Of a stretch of 64,000 bases of DNA, positions 1 to 8,818 are shown piece after piece (positions within the stretch are counted from its first letter, which is position 1; every line of letters begins with the position of its first letter). Under the pieces are notes generated by a model. That model worked only from the letters and a program-made list of their open reading frames with translations. It made no database searches and was not told the DNA's origin. The stretch is taken from NCBI RefSeq assembly GCF_003710905.1, contig NZ_RHHV01000012.1:372001-436000 (forward strand), read 5' to 3'. The translations under genes were made by a program, and so were the position numbers. This DNA comes from Brevibacillus parabrevis. Lineage in GTDB: Bacteria > Bacillota > Bacilli > Brevibacillales > Brevibacillaceae.

Positions 1-330
1 GTCAAGCAAAATGTCAGCGCCTGCCGCCTTGATGCATACGCAGAAATGTACCGCATGGATGCGGATCGAGCCATCCGGCAATTGGCAAAGCGGGAGCAGC
101 CGTTTGATCTCGTTTTTTTGGACCCGCCGTATGCGAAGCAAAACATCGTGGAAGAAATCACTCAGCTACAACAGCTTGGTCTGCTCGCAGCAGGTGCCTG
201 GATCGTCGCCGAACACGACAGCAAGGACTCGTTTCCCGCTGCCATCGGCGATTGCGTCAAAGATCGCGAGGCTACGTACGGCGAGACAGCGGTCACTTTG
301 TACTATTACGAGCCGCAGCAAGAAGCGTAG
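1..330 (+). CDS. rsmD: 16S rRNA (guanine-N2)-methyltransferase RsmD, 3' part
   Basis: The reading frame is open from the first base, so the N-terminal part lies outside the window. The visible 109 residues contain the catalytic motif DPPY inside FLDPPYAKQ, typical of N6/N2 methyltransferases, and the end matches the RsmD (YlbH) family. RsmD methylates a guanine of 16S rRNA in the small ribosomal subunit using S-adenosylmethionine. The gene directly precedes coaD, as in Bacillus, where the two form a conserved pair. The assignment rests on the DPPY motif plus this neighbour. Confidence 0.88.
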   Translation, partial: VKQNVSACRLDAYAEMYRMDADRAIRQLAKREQPFDLVFLDPPYAKQNIVEEITQLQQLGLLAAGAWIVAEHDSKDSFPAAIGDCVKDREATYGETAVTLYYYEPQQEA

Positions 331-365
331 GAACGCCTCGCTTTTTGCGGTCGCATTCCATTTCA

Positions 366-893
<528 letters not shown>

Positions 894-899
894 CCGAGT

Positions 900-2132
900 T
901 TACCTCGGCTTGCTGCTGCGAAAGTAACGGGTGAGCAAGCTGATGCCGAAAAGCAGAACAGCCACCCCTGCCGCGAGCGTGCCAGAAAAAGCGATCGTCT
1001 CCCACCAGCTTGTGACGGGGATTCCGGAAGTGGTCGGCACGAAGACGGGAACGCTTTTTTCCAAAAACCAGTTGCTCGCTTTGACCAGCGGCTGCCAGAA
1101 AACAAAGGTCAAAATGGCCGCCAATAAAGCGTGGAGAGCACGCGCAATCAAATAAGGCGCTACCCGGATGTCTGTTTCGCTTAGAATGCTGGCGACTTGC
1201 GCATGGACGCTCAGTCCGCCCCAGGACAGTATGGCGCTGGCGATCGCAGCTTTCCAGACCATGGACACGGCATCGGGAACGACACTGGCTGCCTGCGCGC
1301 CCAACGTGACTTCGAACAGCCCGGCGACGATGGCTTTGGAAAAGGCGGGAGGAAAGCCAAAGGGACCGAGGAAAATAGCGAGAAACGTACTGATCAATTG
1401 GGTCAGGTGAATCGCTTGAAACAACTGAATCAACACAGAGAACACGATGATAAAGCCACCGATCATGAGCAAGGTGTTGAGCGCTGACTGCACGGCATCC
1501 CCCATGAGTTTGCCAAACGGCCGACCGTCGCGGATTCGCGCCCGGTGCATGGCTTGCAGCGCGCGGAGCGGGAGGGGCAAATTCGTTTTTTCCAAAGGCT
1601 TGGTTATGGCAGCAAACGGCGCGTGGAAACGGTAAATCAGCCCCATGATGACTGCCGACAAATAGTGGGTCAAGGCGAGGACGACTCCCATTTGCTCGCT
1701 GTGGAAAAAGCCGATTGCCACTGCGCCCATGACAAACAGCGGATCTCCCGTCGTCGTAAAAGATACGAGCCGTTCCCCTTCCGCTTTGGAGATATTGCCC
1801 TGCTGGCGCAAGCGGGTAGTCAGCTTGGCTGCCACCGGATATCCCGATGAAAAGCCCATGGCGAGCACAAATCCGCCTGTTCCCGGAACATTGAACAAAG
1901 GGCGCATCATCGGTTCCAACAGCACGCCAACAAAGTGAACGACTCCGAGTCCCATCAATATTTCCGAGAGGACGATAAACGGGAGCGTGGACGGGAATAC
2001 GACCTCCCACCAGATTTTGAGTCCACGGACGGCGGCTTCAAAAGAAATTTGCGAGTAAATGACAAGGGTCAAGACGAGCCCGACTGTCGAGAGGGCAAGC
2101 AACAAGGTGAAAAACGGTGAGTGGCGTGACAT
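900..2132 (-). CDS. ylbJ: Sporulation integral membrane protein YlbJ
   Basis: A 410-residue polytopic membrane protein with many hydrophobic segments and a gate-type (nucleoside-recognition) core, for example the glycine-rich stretch around GFSSGYPVAAKL. YlbJ proteins are made in sporulating cells and are needed for normal spore resistance in B. subtilis (family knowledge). The start at 2132 is chosen because AGGAGG lies 7 bases upstream; the frame extends ten codons further, without a comparable site. It is one of two minus-strand genes here and is divergent from ylbK. A sporulation-sigma promoter is expected upstream, but I could not identify one confidently. Confidence 0.9.
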   Translation of the reverse strand: MSRHSPFFTLLLALSTVGLVLTLVIYSQISFEAAVRGLKIWWEVVFPSTLPFIVLSEILMGLGVVHFVGVLLEPMMRPLFNVPGTGGFVLAMGFSSGYPVAAKLTTRLRQQGNISKAEGERLVSFTTTGDPLFVMGAVAIGFFHSEQMGVVLALTHYLSAVIMGLIYRFHAPFAAITKPLEKTNLPLPLRALQAMHRARIRDGRPFGKLMGDAVQSALNTLLMIGGFIIVFSVLIQLFQAIHLTQLISTFLAIFLGPFGFPPAFSKAIVAGLFEVTLGAQAASVVPDAVSMVWKAAIASAILSWGGLSVHAQVASILSETDIRVAPYLIARALHALLAAILTFVFWQPLVKASNWFLEKSVPVFVPTTSGIPVTSWWETIAFSGTLAAGVAVLLFGISLLTRYFRSSKPR

Positions 2133-2269
2133 GGAATCCTCCTGTGTCGACGAAAAGATCATAGTACATGTCTACGTGACAGGCTGATGATCTATGCGTG
2201 AGGCTTGTATCTTTCAAGTGTGAAAGGAACAGGGAATGGTCACATAGGCTGTTTACAGGGGGTGTTTGC

Positions 2270-3064
2270 ATGACGGCGAAGCGAAAGCCAACCGTGGGGG
2301 TAGCGCTAGGCTCAGGCGGGGCCCGCGGTTTTGCGCATATTGGTGTCTTGAAAGCATTGGAGGCGCAAGGAATCGAGATCGACATGCTTGCGGGCAGCAG
2401 TATGGGGAGTTTGATTGCGGCGGTGTATGCAAACGGAATCGAGCCGCACATGATGGCGAAGCTCGCGCTCAATCTGAAGCGCAAGCACTGGCTTGATCTG
2501 ACCGTACCGAGCATGGGGTTTGTCGCGGGAGAGAAAATCAAGCAGTTGATCAAGCTGCTCACTCACGGGAAGCGGATGGAAGAACTGGGCAAGCCTTTGG
2601 CGATTGTGGCGACTGACATCGAATCCGGCGAACGGGTTGTATTCCGCGATGGGCCGATTGATCAGGCAGTCAGGGCGAGCATTTCCATTCCAGGCATATT
2701 TGTCCCGGAAAAGGTTGGCGGGCGTCTGCTGGTCGATGGCGGTGTCATTGACCGCGTGCCTGTGACGGTGCTGAAAGACATGGGAGCGGATATCGTCATT
2801 GCAGTCGATGTGGCCCAGGTCGATACGCCAATGAAGGTGAACAGCATCTTCGACGTCATTGCCCAGACGATTGATGTGATGGAACGGGAAATTCTCCGCC
2901 ACAGGATCATTGCTGCGGATATCGTAATCCGCCCGGATGTTGGACATTATAGCAGTATTGCCTACTCTGGCGTGGAGGAAATCATCGAACTCGGGGAACG
3001 CGAGGGTGCAGCACAAGCAGAGCGCATCCAGCAACTGATTGCGAACTGGGAGGAAAACGGATGA
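2270..3064 (+). CDS. ylbK: Patatin-like phospholipase/serine esterase (YlbK, RssA family)
   Basis: 264 residues with the three patatin landmarks: the oxyanion loop GSGGARG at 14-20, the nucleophile elbow GSSMG at 42-46 (Ser44) and the catalytic Asp in DGG (Asp156). Family members hydrolyse acyl esters; the physiological substrate is unknown. The start at 2270 is chosen because GGGGGTG stands in front of it; an upstream ATG at 2198 would add 24 unconserved residues. The stop overlaps the ATG of the ylbL gene (ATGA), so the two are translationally coupled. Confidence 0.9.
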   Translation: MTAKRKPTVGVALGSGGARGFAHIGVLKALEAQGIEIDMLAGSSMGSLIAAVYANGIEPHMMAKLALNLKRKHWLDLTVPSMGFVAGEKIKQLIKLLTHGKRMEELGKPLAIVATDIESGERVVFRDGPIDQAVRASISIPGIFVPEKVGGRLLVDGGVIDRVPVTVLKDMGADIVIAVDVAQVDTPMKVNSIFDVIAQTIDVMEREILRHRIIAADIVIRPDVGHYSSIAYSGVEEIIELGEREGAAQAERIQQLIANWEENG

Positions 3065-4128
3065 ACGAGGACCAACTTTATAGACAAACGCGCAGATCGC
3101 GAGGAGCCAGAGGCTTTAGCTGGGTTTTGGCCTTGATTGTGATTGTGGCTGGACTGTCTTTTTTTATCCCGACCAATTACTATGTGACAAGGCCAGGCTC
3201 GGCTATCGCGCTAGGCCCGATGATCGACGTAGAAGGCGGCAAAAAGGACGAAACAGGCGCGTTCATGCTTACGACTGTGCGCATGGGTGAGGCGAATCTC
3301 GCTTGGTACGTCTACGCGAACATGTCGCCTGATGCCGAGCTGATGCCGAAAGAGCTGGTGGTCAGCAAAGGGGAGGACAACGAAGACTTCGTCCGCCGCG
3401 AGCAAGCCGTGATGGACAATTCGCAAAAGATCGCCGAAGCGGTCGCTTTTCGCCTGGCTGGCTACGATGTCAAGATCGAAAAAGAAGGCGTCTGGGTCAT
3501 GGGCACAATCGAAGGACTTCCCGCCAAAAAAGTGCTGAAAATCGGCGACGTCATCACCGCCGTCGATGGAGTGCGCACCGCCGAAGCCAAAGATTTGCTG
3601 CAAGCTCTCGCCAGCAAAAAGGCAGGCGATCAGGTCGAGATTACATATACAAGAGATGGACAAGAAGGGAAAACGATGGTAACCTTGGAACCACTGCCAG
3701 AGTCGAAGTCCGTCGGCATCGGGGTGCGTCCGGACAACAAGCAAGAGATCGTGATTCCGAAAAAAGTAACGATCGCGTCGCAAGGGATCGGTGGACCATC
3801 TGCCGGGCTGATGATGACGCTGGAGATTTTGGATCAGCTCGATGTGGCGAAAGATTTGACAAAAGGCTATAAAATCGCCGGTACAGGCACGATTTCACTG
3901 GATGGGACAGTCGGCCGGATCGGCGGGATCAACCACAAGGTCATCGCGGCTGACAAAGCAGGGGCGGAAATTTTCTTTGCACCCGAGGATACGCTTGATG
4001 CAACCTCCAATTATCAGGAAGCGCTGGCTACCGCAAAACGGATTGGAACTTCCATGCAGATCGTTCCCATCAAGACAGTAAAGGATGCGATTGCGTATCT
4101 GGATGGACAAAAACCGAAATCTTCCTGA
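3061..4128 (+). CDS. ylbL: PDZ-domain, Lon-type membrane protease YlbL/SepM family
   Basis: 355 residues: a basic N-terminus, one membrane segment at about 20-37, a PDZ domain at about 125-200 and a C-terminal Lon-type (S16) protease domain. The Ser-Lys dyad is Ser247 in GPSAG and Lys293 in GGINHK. The catalytic part is predicted outside the membrane. B. subtilis YlbL is involved in removing a DNA-damage checkpoint protein, and SepM of streptococci trims a secreted peptide; which role applies here is unknown. It overlaps ylbK by four bases. In B. subtilis ylbM (tmcAL) follows; here it is absent and yceD comes next. Confidence 0.93.
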   Translation: MNEDQLYRQTRRSRGARGFSWVLALIVIVAGLSFFIPTNYYVTRPGSAIALGPMIDVEGGKKDETGAFMLTTVRMGEANLAWYVYANMSPDAELMPKELVVSKGEDNEDFVRREQAVMDNSQKIAEAVAFRLAGYDVKIEKEGVWVMGTIEGLPAKKVLKIGDVITAVDGVRTAEAKDLLQALASKKAGDQVEITYTRDGQEGKTMVTLEPLPESKSVGIGVRPDNKQEIVIPKKVTIASQGIGGPSAGLMMTLEILDQLDVAKDLTKGYKIAGTGTISLDGTVGRIGGINHKVIAADKAGAEIFFAPEDTLDATSNYQEALATAKRIGTSMQIVPIKTVKDAIAYLDGQKPKSS

Positions 4129-4154
4129 GCAAACAAGCTGTCAAGGAAAAATGG

Positions 4155-4183
4155 TTGACAAAGCTTTTTGCACGGGCTATAAT
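4155..4183 (+). promoter_or_regulatory. Sigma-A promoter of yceD-rpmF
   Basis: TTGACA at 4155-4160 and TATAAT at 4178-4183 with a 17 bp spacer: a perfect vegetative consensus. Transcription would begin near 4190, about 23 bases before the yceD ATG. Confidence 0.85.
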
Positions 4184-4212
4184 CATCCTTGTTGTGCATG
4201 AGGTGAAGTGCT

Positions 4213-4731
4213 ATGAACATTAAGTTAGCAGAGTTGGAACACCGAAAAGGAGAGGCACTGCCGTTTCAGTTGACGCTCGATGCAGCAGAACTGAAAGGTC
4301 GCCATAACGAGATTCGCGGGATCACTCCTGTGAATGCCGAGGGCGAAGCTGTACAGCTCGGTAACCTCTACTATGTAAAAGGCAGCATGAAGGCCGATGT
4401 CGATTTCGTCTGCGCCCGATGCTTGAATCCTTTTACCCATCACGCGGCAATAGACTTCTCCGAGACCTTTGCTTTGGCAGATGATCCTATCATAAGCGAG
4501 GACGAAGACAGCGACATCCTTCCACTGGAAGGAGACGAGATCGAGCTTACTGCGCTGTTGCAAGAGGACTTTTTGCTCGCGATGCCAACCTTCCCGCTGT
4601 GCGAGGAAGATTGCAAAGGATTGTGCCCGAGTTGTGGCGTAAACCGCAACGAAGTGGCATGCAGCTGCAAGAATGAGCGGATTGACCCGCGCTTGGCCGG
4701 GTTGGCTGACTTTTTCAAGGACAGCAAGTAG
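4213..4731 (+). CDS. yceD: YceD/DUF177 family protein (YlbN), rRNA accumulation factor
   Basis: 172 residues with the four conserved cysteines of the DUF177 family (CARC near residues 63-66 and a C-x3-C / CPSCG pair near 133-142). In plants and E. coli the family is linked to 23S rRNA accumulation and is nearly always encoded next to rpmF (L32), as here. It is preceded by its own perfect sigma-A promoter. The gap to rpmF contains a terminator-like hairpin, so rpmF may be partly uncoupled. The exact molecular role is not settled. Confidence 0.9.
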   Translation: MNIKLAELEHRKGEALPFQLTLDAAELKGRHNEIRGITPVNAEGEAVQLGNLYYVKGSMKADVDFVCARCLNPFTHHAAIDFSETFALADDPIISEDEDSDILPLEGDEIELTALLQEDFLLAMPTFPLCEEDCKGLCPSCGVNRNEVACSCKNERIDPRLAGLADFFKDSK

Positions 4732-4750
4732 TATTCTCTTGTTTTCAAGG

Positions 4751-4786
4751 TGAGGCGCCGATCTTCGGATGCAGCGTCTCATTTTT
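4751..4786 (+). terminator. Terminator or attenuator between yceD and rpmF
   Basis: TGAGGCGC pairs with GCGTCTCA (one G-U pair) around a 15-base loop that itself can fold (CCGA/TTCGG), followed by TTTTT. A possible -10 (TATACT, 4811-4816) lies downstream but has no good -35, so rpmF probably depends partly on read-through. Confidence 0.55.
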
Positions 4787-4869
4787 GAAGGACGGCATAA
4801 GCTTTTGGCCTATACTGTCCACCCAATAGAGCATCTTAGCATTTGTCAGTTGAAGGAGGTGTAAGGAAG

Positions 4870-5040
4870 ATGGCAGTACCTCAACGGAGAACTTCCAAAA
4901 CCCGTAAAAGAATGCGTCGTACGCACTTCAAATTAGAGATTCCAGGCATGATCAAATGCGATAATTGCAGCGAATACAAGCTTGCGCATCGTGTTTGCCC
5001 AAGCTGCGGTCACTACAAAGGTGTGAAAGTAGCAAAGTAA
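4870..5040 (+). CDS. rpmF: 50S ribosomal protein L32 (zinc-binding type)
   Basis: 56 residues beginning [19 protein letters not shown], the standard L32 N-terminus. Two CxxC pairs (CDNC and CPSC) make this the zinc-containing form. The start at 4870 follows a strong AAGGAGGTG site at the normal distance; an upstream in-frame ATG at 4843 lies before that site and is rejected. It sits after yceD as usual and is closed by an intrinsic terminator. Confidence 0.97.
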   Translation: MAVPQRRTSKTRKRMRRTHFKLEIPGMIKCDNCSEYKLAHRVCPSCGHYKGVKVAK

Positions 5041-5051
5041 GCTTTGCTGCG

Positions 5052-5087
5052 TAAAAAGTGAGGTGAGCAATCACCTTGCTTTTTTTG
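5052..5087 (+). terminator. Intrinsic terminator after rpmF
   Basis: AGGTGA-GCAA-TCACCT stem-loop, extended by A-rich and T-rich flanks, followed by seven T. Confidence 0.88.
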
Positions 5088-5131
5088 TGCCTTCATTTTA
5101 CTTATTAATGCTTATGAATACTTAAATGATA

Positions 5132-5160
5132 TTGCTTAAAATGCGTAAATGACTTACAAT
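5132..5160 (+). promoter_or_regulatory. Promoter of the DeoR-type regulator
   Basis: TTGCTT at 5132-5137 and TACAAT at 5155-5160, spacer 17. Transcription from here would start near 5167, downstream of an in-frame ATG at 5149, which supports the start at 5194 for the gene. Confidence 0.5.
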
Positions 5161-5193
5161 GAGGAAGAAAGGCAAGGATGGAGTGAAACCGTG

Positions 5194-5970
5194 ATGTACC
5201 AGGAAGAGCGATTGACCGCGATCCTGCAATATTTGCAGCAGCACCACCGAATCAGTGTACAGGAAGTCGTGGAGCAATTCGGCGTCTCCCGTGATACGGC
5301 CCGGCGAGATATCGTCAAGCTGGAGGAGCAGGGAGAAATCTTGCGGACTCGCGGTGGAGCGATTTTGCCTAGCTTGAGCAAAAAAAGCTTTTCTCATCAG
5401 GAGCGCATGCAGCTCGATTTGACAGGGAAGCGTCGGATTGCGCAGGCTGCCGCGCGTTTGATCAAACACGGCGACTATTTGCTGCTTGACGCATCCACGA
5501 CGGTTCAACTGACGGTAGAATCGTTGCAGACAAAAGACCATGTCATCATTACAAACTCCTTGGCTACAGCAGCCAGTGTTTCGCGCAAGGAAGGCGTGCT
5601 TGTGAAAATGCTCGGCGGAGATGTGAACCCGCAAGATCAGTGTGTGCACGGCACCCGAACCGTAGAAAATCTGGCGAATTACCACGTCGACAAGTTGCTG
5701 GTCGGAGCTTGCGGGCTGACGACGGGCGGGCTTGTTTCCCCGGATGAAGATCACGGCTATGTGATCAGGGAGATGATGAAGCGGGCGGATCAGGTGATTA
5801 TTCTTGCTGACCACTCCAAATTCGGAAAAAGCATGTTGTACCGGGTAGCCAGTCTGGATCAGATCGACTTGATCGTGACGGACCGCGCACCAGGGCGGGA
5901 AATGGCCGAAGCCCTCGACAAGAGCGAGGTAGACGTATTGGTAGCCGCTGAAAACGGCAAAGACGCATGA
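5194..5970 (+). CDS. DeoR-family transcriptional regulator
   Basis: 258 residues. The N-terminal helix-turn-helix (about 20-42, ISVQEVVEQFGVSRDTARRD) is the DeoR signature, and the C-terminal half (from about 75) is the sugar-phosphate-sensing DeoRC fold, with KRRIAQAAARLI and the LLVGACGL region. Such proteins usually repress a sugar or nucleoside operon and release DNA on binding a phosphorylated sugar. Here the gene stands alone between two terminators with no sugar-catabolic neighbour, so its target is unknown. An adjacent GTG at 5191 is an alternative start. Confidence 0.88.
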   Translation: MYQEERLTAILQYLQQHHRISVQEVVEQFGVSRDTARRDIVKLEEQGEILRTRGGAILPSLSKKSFSHQERMQLDLTGKRRIAQAAARLIKHGDYLLLDASTTVQLTVESLQTKDHVIITNSLATAASVSRKEGVLVKMLGGDVNPQDQCVHGTRTVENLANYHVDKLLVGACGLTTGGLVSPDEDHGYVIREMMKRADQVIILADHSKFGKSMLYRVASLDQIDLIVTDRAPGREMAEALDKSEVDVLVAAENGKDA

Positions 5971-6036
5971 AATAGCGGGTAGATTTCATCTGGCTGGCGT
6001 GAAGGGAGACCCCGCGTGACAGCAGATGGATTTATC

Positions 6037-6075
6037 AGAGAAGGTTCTTCTTTTTGAAGAGCCTTCTCTTTTTTT
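6037..6075 (+). terminator. Strong intrinsic terminator after the DeoR gene
   Basis: AGAGAAGG plus TTCTTC pair with GAAGAG plus CCTTCTCT around TTTTT, followed by a T-run. Confidence 0.9.
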
Positions 6076-6077
6076 GC

Positions 6078-6106
6078 TTGCAATCATATAGGAGCCCTGC
6101 TATCCT
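6078..6106 (+). promoter_or_regulatory. Promoter of the ABC-2 exporter operon
   Basis: TTGCAA at 6078-6083 and TATCCT at 6101-6106, spacer 17, with an extended -10 (TGC directly before TATCCT). It lies directly after the preceding terminator. Confidence 0.5.
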
Positions 6107-6138
6107 GTTATTCCTGACTTTTCCACGAGGAGGTTCTT

Positions 6139-6918
6139 ATGGTTTACTGGCGGATTATCCGCAAAAGCTATCGACGCAATCTTCAGTATCGTCTCTCTCA
6201 TCTGATCAACAATGTGGCGAGCTCGATTTTTGGGCTTGTTTTTATTGCCATTTGGATGGGAGTCCTGCGAGGCAAAGCCGTTCACGGCCCGTACGACGCG
6301 GAAACGATGGCCTGCTACATCGCGATTTGCCAAAGCGTGCTTTGGGTGACGACGTTCATGTCACCGGGGCTGAATGTGCAGGTCGGGGTGCGCAGCGGAG
6401 CGGTCAGCCTCGACATGATCAAGCCTGTCCATTACTTGTGGTACACCTTGAGCCAGGAGTTTGGCCGCCTGCTCTACAACGCCTGTTACCGCAGTCTGCC
6501 GATCGGCCTTTTGCTTGGGCTTGCGGTAGGCTTTTCTTTCCCCTCCGATCCGCTTGCGTACCTCTTGTTTTTGCTCTCGCTTCTGCTGGCTGCCTACGTA
6601 GGCATGCTCCTTTTTTATTTGGTCGGCATTTCTTCTTTCTGGACGACCGAGGTGCGCTGGCTGCACCTCATTTTGCTCTCGCTTGTTTTCGGCTTTGGCG
6701 GGCAGATGATCCCTGTCGATCTGATGCCGGGGGTACTCGGGCAGCTGGCTCCGTTTTTGCCTTTTGCCGCCATGATTTACTATCCGGTCATGAACTGGCT
6801 GGAGCTTGCTCCGGCCTACAGCATCGGGGTTCAGCTGCTGTGGGCTGTCATTTTGACAGCAGTCGCTCTCGCTGTGACGAAGCAAGCAAGAAGAAAGCTG
6901 GAAATACAAGGGGGGTAG
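6139..6918 (+). CDS. ABC-2 type permease, first subunit (COG4587 type)
   Basis: 259 residues with about six hydrophobic membrane segments and a short basic tail. The N-terminal YWRIIRKSYRRNLQYR is typical of the ABC-2 permease group whose genes come as permease-permease-ATPase. It should pair with the next gene product to form the membrane channel of an exporter; the cargo is unknown (relatives are often listed as drug or lipid exporters without proof). An ATG follows GAGGAGG. The next gene starts four bases after the stop. Confidence 0.85.
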   Translation: MVYWRIIRKSYRRNLQYRLSHLINNVASSIFGLVFIAIWMGVLRGKAVHGPYDAETMACYIAICQSVLWVTTFMSPGLNVQVGVRSGAVSLDMIKPVHYLWYTLSQEFGRLLYNACYRSLPIGLLLGLAVGFSFPSDPLAYLLFLLSLLLAAYVGMLLFYLVGISSFWTTEVRWLHLILLSLVFGFGGQMIPVDLMPGVLGQLAPFLPFAAMIYYPVMNWLELAPAYSIGVQLLWAVILTAVALAVTKQARRKLEIQGG

Positions 6919-6922
6919 CGAC

Positions 6923-7711
6923 GTGCTCATGCTTTATCGAAAGCTGATCGCAGCCAGTCTCCGCTCGCAAATGCAGTACAAAATGAATTTCATTACGAGC
7001 GCGGCTACGACCGGCATGATTATGGTTCTCGATTTTGTGATTCTTTCCGCCATTTTGCACCGCTTCAACGATGTGGCTGGCTGGAATATTTACGAGGTCG
7101 GCATGCTTTACGGCATTTCTTCGGCATCTGTCTCCTTGTATCGGCTGTTTGCTCCGGAAGTGAACGATTTTGAGAAGTATGTCGTGCACGGAGAATTTGA
7201 CCAGATGCTGATTCGCCCGGTATCGCCGCTCTTGCTTTTGCTTACGCGCAATCTCGACCTTTCGCGGATTGGCGGCATCGTGCAAGGCGTGGCAGTGCTG
7301 GTGCTCTCGCTTGCGGGACTTGCCCGGGAAGGGGCAGATTTGCTCTGGTTGATCGTCTTTTCCCCGATCGCGATTCTTTCGGGCGGGGTCATTTATTTTT
7401 CCATGGCGTTGTCTTCGGCGGCTCTCTCTTTTTGGACGCATCAAATGAGAGACATCCTGACTTTTACGATCTACGCGCCGGCGAATGCCTCCAACTATCC
7501 GATTTCGCTCTATCCAGGCTGGCTGAAATGGCTGTTTTTTACCGCCTTGCCGATCGCGTACATGAATTACTTGCCGATGCTGGCCTTGCTCGGAAAAGGG
7601 GGAGGCTGGTACTACCCGCTGCTGGCGCCTGTTGCGGCGGCGACCGCATTGTTTTTGGCACTCACCTTTTGGAAGATAGGCATACGACATTATCACTCTA
7701 CGGGAAGCTGA
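6923..7711 (+). CDS. ABC-2 type permease, second subunit (COG3694 type)
   Basis: 262 residues, about six membrane segments; LYRKLIAASLRSQMQYK at the N-terminus resembles the partner subunit. The start is GTG at 6923 (AGGGGGG seven bases upstream); an ATG two codons later is possible. The motif around FDQMLIRPVSPL is common in this group. With the preceding permease and the following ATPase it forms one exporter. No substrate can be inferred. Confidence 0.85.
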   Translation: MLMLYRKLIAASLRSQMQYKMNFITSAATTGMIMVLDFVILSAILHRFNDVAGWNIYEVGMLYGISSASVSLYRLFAPEVNDFEKYVVHGEFDQMLIRPVSPLLLLLTRNLDLSRIGGIVQGVAVLVLSLAGLAREGADLLWLIVFSPIAILSGGVIYFSMALSSAALSFWTHQMRDILTFTIYAPANASNYPISLYPGWLKWLFFTALPIAYMNYLPMLALLGKGGGWYYPLLAPVAAATALFLALTFWKIGIRHYHSTGS

Positions 7712-7724
7712 GGAGGTTTTCATC

Positions 7725-8693
7725 ATGATAGAAGCTGTACATATCGGCAAGTCGTTCTATTTGTCTCCGGAGAAAAAAGGCCGCTTCGCCTCGGTGCGCA
7801 CCTTGTTTTCCCGGGAGCAGCGTGAGGTCAAGGCTGTAGACGACATCTCCTTTTCCGTCGGGGAAGGGGAGTTCGTCGGCTACATCGGCCCGAACGGAGC
7901 GGGGAAATCGACCACGATCAAGATGCTGTCCGGCATTTTGCACCCCAGTCGGGGAGAAATCCGCATTGGCGGCTACAGTCCGCAAAAAGACCGGATACAG
8001 GTCGCTTCGCGCATCGGCGTCGTCTTCGGGCAGCGAACGCAGTTGTGGTGGGACTTGCCCGTCAAAGACTCATTCGAGATTTTGCAGGCGATGTACAAAA
8101 TCGATTCGCGCACGTATCGGCGCTCGATGGAGCTTTACCAGGAGCTTCTGGATATGCGCGAATTTCTGGATACACCTGTGCGCAAACTGTCGCTCGGACA
8201 GCGGATGAGAGCGGATTTGGCGGCAGCGCTTTTGCACGATCCTCCTGTGCTGTTTTTGGATGAGCCGACAATCGGGCTGGATGTGGTCGCCAAGACGAGC
8301 ATCCGCGCCTTTTTAAAAGAAGTGAACGAGACGCAGAAAAAGACGATCTTGCTGACGACGCATGACATGGACGATATCGAGCAATTGTGCAAGCGGATTA
8401 TCGTCATCAATCACGGCAAAAAGATGATGGACACGACATTGGATGACATGCGCCGCCAAATCGGTTTGCCCAGTCTGATTCAGGTTGAATATCGCCAGCC
8501 GCCAAGCCTGGGTGCCGAGTTGGCAGGGATTGAACGGCTGGAGTTGTCCGGCAATGTTTTGTCCGTTCATTTTGACAAAGGAAAAATTTCTTCGCCGCGC
8601 ATCTTGGCAGAAGTGGCTGGCTGGGGGGAGCCTTTGGACATCCAGATGAAGGAACCCGGGATTGAGGAGATCATTCGGCTAATGTACCGCTAG
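7725..8693 (+). CDS. ABC transporter ATP-binding protein (COG4586 type)
   Basis: 322 residues. Walker A GPNGAGKST at 55-63, signature LSLGQ near 155, Walker B VLFLDEPTIGLD near 175-186 and the switch His in LLTTHDMDD are all intact. An extended N-terminus and a C-terminal extension of about 80 residues after the ATPase core are typical of ATPases serving ABC-2 exporters. Preceded by GAGGAGG; last gene of the operon. It energises the two permeases upstream. Confidence 0.92.
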   Translation: MIEAVHIGKSFYLSPEKKGRFASVRTLFSREQREVKAVDDISFSVGEGEFVGYIGPNGAGKSTTIKMLSGILHPSRGEIRIGGYSPQKDRIQVASRIGVVFGQRTQLWWDLPVKDSFEILQAMYKIDSRTYRRSMELYQELLDMREFLDTPVRKLSLGQRMRADLAAALLHDPPVLFLDEPTIGLDVVAKTSIRAFLKEVNETQKKTILLTTHDMDDIEQLCKRIIVINHGKKMMDTTLDDMRRQIGLPSLIQVEYRQPPSLGAELAGIERLELSGNVLSVHFDKGKISSPRILAEVAGWGEPLDIQMKEPGIEEIIRLMYR

Positions 8694-8722
8694 GGAGAGC
8701 TACCCATTTTCAAGAACTTTAC

Positions 8723-8751
8723 TTGTAATTGCCAACGTTCTCCCTTATACT
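8723..8751 (+). promoter_or_regulatory. Promoter of the fapR-fab operon
   Basis: TTGTAA at 8723-8728 and TATACT at 8746-8751 with a 17 bp spacer. The FapR operator follows after three bases, covering the expected transcription start. Confidence 0.7.
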
Positions 8752-8754
8752 GTT

Positions 8755-8771
8755 TTGGTACCTGGTATTAA
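8755..8771 (+). promoter_or_regulatory. FapR operator
   Basis: TTGGTACCTGGTATTAA, a 17 bp imperfect palindrome close to the known FapR operator (TTAGTACC...GGTACTAA type). It lies directly downstream of the -10, so bound FapR would block transcription; malonyl-CoA or malonyl-ACP releases FapR in B. subtilis. This predicts feedback control of the whole downstream operon. Confidence 0.85.
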
Positions 8772-8818
8772 AAACAGCTCGCAATCATACATATCCGAAA
8801 CAAGAATCTTGCTAGGGG

